Assembly (NCBI GenBank): GCA_963928055.1
Contig: CAWVDN010000001.1
Span: forward strand, 930,001-994,000
DNA from: Scatomonas sp963928055
GTDB taxonomy: Bacteria > Bacillota > Clostridia > Lachnospirales > Lachnospiraceae
Direction of reading: 5' to 3'
DNA: 64,000 bases
Shown: positions 61,043 to 64,000 of the stretch, piece after piece
How the letters are laid out: each line of letters starts with the position of its first letter
Numbering within the stretch: the first letter of the stretch is position 1
Program-made: the position numbers and the translations under genes
Notes under the pieces: model-generated
Seen by the model: only the letters and a program-made list of their open reading frames with translations
The model's database searches: none
What the model was told of the DNA's origin: nothing

Positions 61043-63396
61043 ACCGGCACCTCCTCGCCGCCGAATACGCCTTCACCGGGCTTGGTGGTCATCAAAGCAT
61101 AGAGTTTTGTGTTACGGGGGAACCGGTTGATAAACGGCACCAGGGCGCTGCCATACCGGATAAGGCCGCAGCCCGCGTCCGCGTTGGTGACGTAGCTCAT
61201 CTGTTCATTGGAGATGTTCAACAGCTTCGCCAGCTTTGCCCGGTCGGACGCCGCCTGGTTCAGCATGACGATAAATTCCGAGTTAGAGAGCATGGTGCTG
61301 GCCTGGACGGAATCCAAAAGGTACTCCACATTCTGCGTGATGGCTGTGGGATAAGCGCCGCGCTTTCTAAACTGCCTCCATGCGCTGTTAAAGAAAATAC
61401 CGCTTTGCTCATTCTCGAACATCACATGGAACTCGTCGATGAACACATGGGTGCGCTTGCCCCGTTTCCAGTTGAGGGTGACGCGGTTCAGGATGGTATC
61501 GGTGATGACCAGGGAACCGGCAGGCTTTAGCTGCTCGCCCAGGCCGTGGATGTCGAACACCACATAGGGCTTGTTCAAATCCACCGTGCTTTCCCGGCCA
61601 AAGATGTCCAGGGAGCCGGTGGTGTAAAGCTCCAGGGAAAGGGCAATCTCTTTGGCCTTATCCTCCGGCTGCTCCAGCAGTTTTTGGCGCAGGTCGCAGA
61701 GGGTGGCCACCCGTCCGATCTTCTCCGCCTCTGGGTACACCAAGGCGGTGCAGCGGTCGATGATGGATTTATGCTGCGGCCCCACGCCGCGCTTGTCGAT
61801 CTGCTCGATGAGGGACATGACAAACTGGCTCTTTTCCACGATGGGGTTTTGCTCACCGTAGCCCTCCACCATATACATGGCGTTGAGGCGGTCTTTGCCG
61901 CCCGCCACCAGGTGGGCCACCGTCGCTTTCTCCCGGCCCAGGGCTTTGACCAATGCGCCAAACTCGCCCTCCGGATCGCAAATCAGGATTTCGTCATTGG
62001 CGTAATCCGGGTGGAGCATGAGAAAGGCAATCAACTCCTTGGCGCTGAAGGACTTGCCCGCGCCAGGTACACCCAGCAGGAAGGCCGACTGGTTCAAGAG
62101 GTTCGCCTTGTTGCACATGATGAGATTGTGGGAAATGGCGTTTTCTCCGAAATAAATGCCGCCCTTATCCTGGATCTCCTGTACCTTGAAGGGAATAAAC
62201 ACGGCCAGAGATTCCGTAGTAAGAGTGCGAAACGCATTGATTTTCCGCGCCCCGATGGGCAAGGCGGTGTTGAGGCCATCAAGCTGCTGGAACTTGAGCA
62301 CCGCAAACTGGCACATATGCTTTCGTGCCACAGAGAGCACCGCTTCGGTGTCGCTGTCAAGCTGCTCCTTGGTGTCGGCGGTGATGGCCAGGGTCATCAC
62401 CGCGAACATCATCCGCTGGTCGCGGGTGGTGAGGTCGTCCAAAAATTCCTTGCTTTCTTTCCGCTGCAGCTCCATATCATAAGGAACCACGGCGCTGAAA
62501 TTGTTGTTGGCATTCTGGCGGCGCTGCCAATTGGTAATGTTGGTTTCCACACCCAGCAGGCGGTTTTCTACCTCGCGGACGGCCTCATCGGTGGGAACCG
62601 GCACAACGTCGATGGAGAACATCAGATTGCGATTAAAATCCGTCAGCTCCGTCACCATGTTATCCTTAATATAAGAAGCGTAGTCTTTGAGGAACAGCAC
62701 CCGGCAGAACTTATCGCCCAGCTTCAGATAGTCGCTGTTTTTCTCGATCCCATCCGGACAGATATAATCCTTAAAGCTATGGCCCCGTTTCATCATCTCG
62801 CGGGCATTGAAAACAAATTCGGATTCCTCGCCCTGGCGGTAGAAGTCGTGCAGGATACGCAGGCGCTCGGTGGCGTCCAGCTCCACGCACTTGGAGCCAA
62901 GGGCCGCAAAGTGGGAAATCAGGTCGGCTCCCACACGAGAAAAATAGGCGCGGGCCTCCTCGATGTCCTTCTTCACCACGGAGATGGTGATATACTTTTC
63001 CTGCATAATACCGTTGGCTCCGGTAGCCTTATCCATCAGCATTTGGTTGTACTCCTTACGGTACTCATCCCGGAAATCCCCCTGCATGGGCATGAGGATG
63101 GACGTTTCAAAGCTGGCCTGATTCATACGGCGGTTATTGATGGTGATTTTCGTCACCGCGCCGGAATCCAGGGAATTGAGCAGCTCCGAGTAGGTGAGGA
63201 ACATGGATTCCTTGTCCTCGCGGCTGGCCACCAGATAGTTGATGTCGCTGAATTTATAGGTTTTGGAAAACTTGTTCCCCACAAGAAAAATGCCGTCCGG
63301 CCAGATACGGCGGACGGGGATCACATCCTGCACTTTCCGGGGGACGGTATAACGCTCCTTTTCCTGCTTGGACATGGTTTTGATGGTCTTAATCAT
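61039..63396 (-). CDS. virB4: VirB4-like conjugation ATPase
   Basis: 785 residues. N-terminal part associates with the membrane complex; the C-terminal P-loop ATPase has Walker A GVPGAGKSFSAKEL near 445, Walker B HVFIDEFHVMF near 653, then TQNVEYLL (sensor-like) and an Arg-finger region. Energises the type IV secretion channel. Start ATG at 63396, overlapping the PrgI gene. All motifs are intact. Confidence 0.95.
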   Translation of the reverse strand: MIKTIKTMSKQEKERYTVPRKVQDVIPVRRIWPDGIFLVGNKFSKTYKFSDINYLVASREDKESMFLTYSELLNSLDSGAVTKITINNRRMNQASFETSILMPMQGDFRDEYRKEYNQMLMDKATGANGIMQEKYITISVVKKDIEEARAYFSRVGADLISHFAALGSKCVELDATERLRILHDFYRQGEESEFVFNAREMMKRGHSFKDYICPDGIEKNSDYLKLGDKFCRVLFLKDYASYIKDNMVTELTDFNRNLMFSIDVVPVPTDEAVREVENRLLGVETNITNWQRRQNANNNFSAVVPYDMELQRKESKEFLDDLTTRDQRMMFAVMTLAITADTKEQLDSDTEAVLSVARKHMCQFAVLKFQQLDGLNTALPIGARKINAFRTLTTESLAVFIPFKVQEIQDKGGIYFGENAISHNLIMCNKANLLNQSAFLLGVPGAGKSFSAKELIAFLMLHPDYANDEILICDPEGEFGALVKALGREKATVAHLVAGGKDRLNAMYMVEGYGEQNPIVEKSQFVMSLIEQIDKRGVGPQHKSIIDRCTALVYPEAEKIGRVATLCDLRQKLLEQPEDKAKEIALSLELYTTGSLDIFGRESTVDLNKPYVVFDIHGLGEQLKPAGSLVITDTILNRVTLNWKRGKRTHVFIDEFHVMFENEQSGIFFNSAWRQFRKRGAYPTAITQNVEYLLDSVQASTMLSNSEFIVMLNQAASDRAKLAKLLNISNEQMSYVTNADAGCGLIRYGSALVPFINRFPRNTKLYALMTTKPGEGVFGGEEVPV

Positions 63397-63802
63397 GCTT
63401 GGCCTCCTTCCGCTTGCTAAAGTGTTTCGGCTCCTGCCGGCGCTTCTTGCCGGGCCGCCCGGTTTGCAGCTCCTCGATGGTATCTTTCAGAGCCGCATAG
63501 TAGTAGTTGCTGTCCTCGAACTTAAACTCCTTCGGCTCCAGCATTTCCGAGCGCAGCCACGCCCAGATGAATTGTTCCGCCGTCATGCCGTGATAGGTGA
63601 TGAACCCCAGCATGGCAAAGGGGGCCGCTCCCAAAATGCACATCCAGGACAGGGTCTCCACCCCAAAGTAGGGGCGCAGGATAAAATAAAGGCCCACGGC
63701 CACGCCGCAGGCAAGAACAGAAAAGATGAACTGCCGCATACTCAAACCGAAAAACATGGATTCGGTGTAGTTGCGGATTTCCCGGTTGATCTTGACTTCC
63801 AA
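63389..63802 (-). CDS. PrgI family (VirB3-like) membrane protein
   Basis: 137 residues. VKINREIRNYTESMFFGLSM then helices RQFIFSVLACGVAVGLYFIL and WMCILGAAPFAMLGFITY, followed by a charged C-terminal tail ending in a Lys/Arg-rich segment. PrgI proteins form the VirB3-like part of Gram-positive T4SS and are encoded directly upstream of VirB4, as here. Confidence 0.9.
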   Translation of the reverse strand: MEVKINREIRNYTESMFFGLSMRQFIFSVLACGVAVGLYFILRPYFGVETLSWMCILGAAPFAMLGFITYHGMTAEQFIWAWLRSEMLEPKEFKFEDSNYYYAALKDTIEELQTGRPGKKRRQEPKHFSKRKEAKHD

Positions 63803-63806
63803 AATA

Positions 63807-64000
63807 TCACCTCACAATCACATCGCCGGTTTCCAGGTAAACAATGCTGCTCTTGGGAATATAGGCAAAGCCCAGCAGCCGGTCGCCCACGGTAAAAATC
63901 TCGTCTGGAGCCGCTTTGGAGAAATGGCCCACAATTCCCTTTTCAGCGGGCAGTTCGTAATCCTCCACCATTGGGATGGCGGTTCCATCAATCAAGTGCA
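63807..64000 (-). CDS. Conjugation-cluster protein, C-terminal part
   Basis: The gene runs off the window. The visible 62-64 residues are HLIDGTAIPMVEDYELPAEK, GIVGHFSKAAPDEIFTVGDR and LLGFAYIPKSSIVYLETGD with a short tail. I do not recognise the family; the in-frame sequence upstream continues without a start. It ends 4 bases before the PrgI start, so it belongs to the same operon. Confidence 0.6.
   Translation of the reverse strand, partial: HLIDGTAIPMVEDYELPAEKGIVGHFSKAAPDEIFTVGDRLLGFAYIPKSSIVYLETGDVIVR

Larger units (their letters stand above)
26911..64000. mobile_element. Putative integrative conjugative element, left part
   Basis: Tandem tyrosine recombinases at the left edge, an Xis-like HTH gene, cargo cassettes and, at the right, a Gram-positive type IV secretion cluster (PrgI, VirB4, CHAP peptidase, sortase) are the components of an ICE. 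The right end and the coupling protein are outside the window. The left boundary is only approximate, since no att repeat was identified; the relaxase at 13217 may belong to a different element. Confidence 0.6.

Noticed and set aside
61546..63420. 624-residue plus-strand frame opposite virB4
   Set aside because: Antisense shadow of the VirB4-like gene; composition is His/Gly/Leu-rich as usual for such shadows.

Overview
The window looks like chromosomal DNA of an anaerobic gut-type Bacillota, most likely a Clostridia member of the Lachnospirales/Oscillospirales kind. The reasons are the AGGAGG-type ribosome sites, the ECF transporters with MptD/Trep_Strep-type S components, YtrA- and Bce-type modules, TnpV- and MobA/MobL-type mobility genes and a Gram-positive conjugation cluster with a class B sortase. 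No rRNA, tRNA or CRISPR array was seen. Nearly all genes lie on the minus strand; the exception is a plus-strand block at about 13.2-19.0 kb.

Layout. (1) 1-5.2 kb: start of a type I-E CRISPR-Cas operon (cas3-casA-casB-cas7, cas7 cut by the window edge) behind a clear promoter. (2) 5.2-5.7 kb: broken CYTH-domain gene. (3) 5.7-10.8 kb: LysR regulator followed by a redox operon (two flavodoxins, FMN reductase, carboxymuconolactone-decarboxylase-like protein, cupin, aldo/keto reductase). (4) 10.9-12.8 kb: heavy-metal P1B ATPase whose promoter carries two CsoR-like operators. (5) 12.8-15 kb: MobA/MobL relaxase with oriT-like hairpins. (6) 15.3-19.0 kb (plus strand): TetR regulator, methyltransferases and a hydrolase, two of the genes broken. 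(7) 19.1-26.1 kb: TetR regulator plus an ECF importer and a pair of ABC half-transporters. (8) 26.9-30.4 kb: two tandem tyrosine recombinases, a small HTH protein and a MazF-like toxin. (9) 30.4-49.4 kb: three near-identical copies of a sigma-factor-like gene with a structured leader, separating cargo cassettes: a BceRS-BceAB-type module, a MacB/FtsX-type operon with its own OmpR-type two-component system, and a YtrA-type ABC cassette. (10) 49.4-56.8 kb: a second, diverged copy of the TetR/ECF/half-transporter system with a DtxR-type regulator. (11) 56.9-64 kb: truncated TnpV gene and a conjugation cluster (CHAP peptidase, sortase, VirB4, PrgI).

How the parts work together. The most notable content is the two paralogous six-component transport systems. 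Each pairs a TetR regulator, an ECF importer (two ATPase domains, T, S) and two YbtPQ/IrtAB-like half-transporters. The same inverted-repeat operator, GTTAG-N6-CTAAC, lies in front of both systems and twice in front of the methyltransferase cluster, so the three loci probably form one regulon. Metallophore or siderophore handling is the best guess and is an inference. A second circuit is visible around 44-48 kb: AGGTGGAGTT direct repeats, 11 bp apart and at identical distance from the -10 box, precede both the response-regulator gene and the FtsX-permease operon. The second transport system, the Bce-type module and the YtrA cassette look AT-richer than the GC-rich conjugation genes and relaxase, consistent with cargo of mixed origin on an integrative element.
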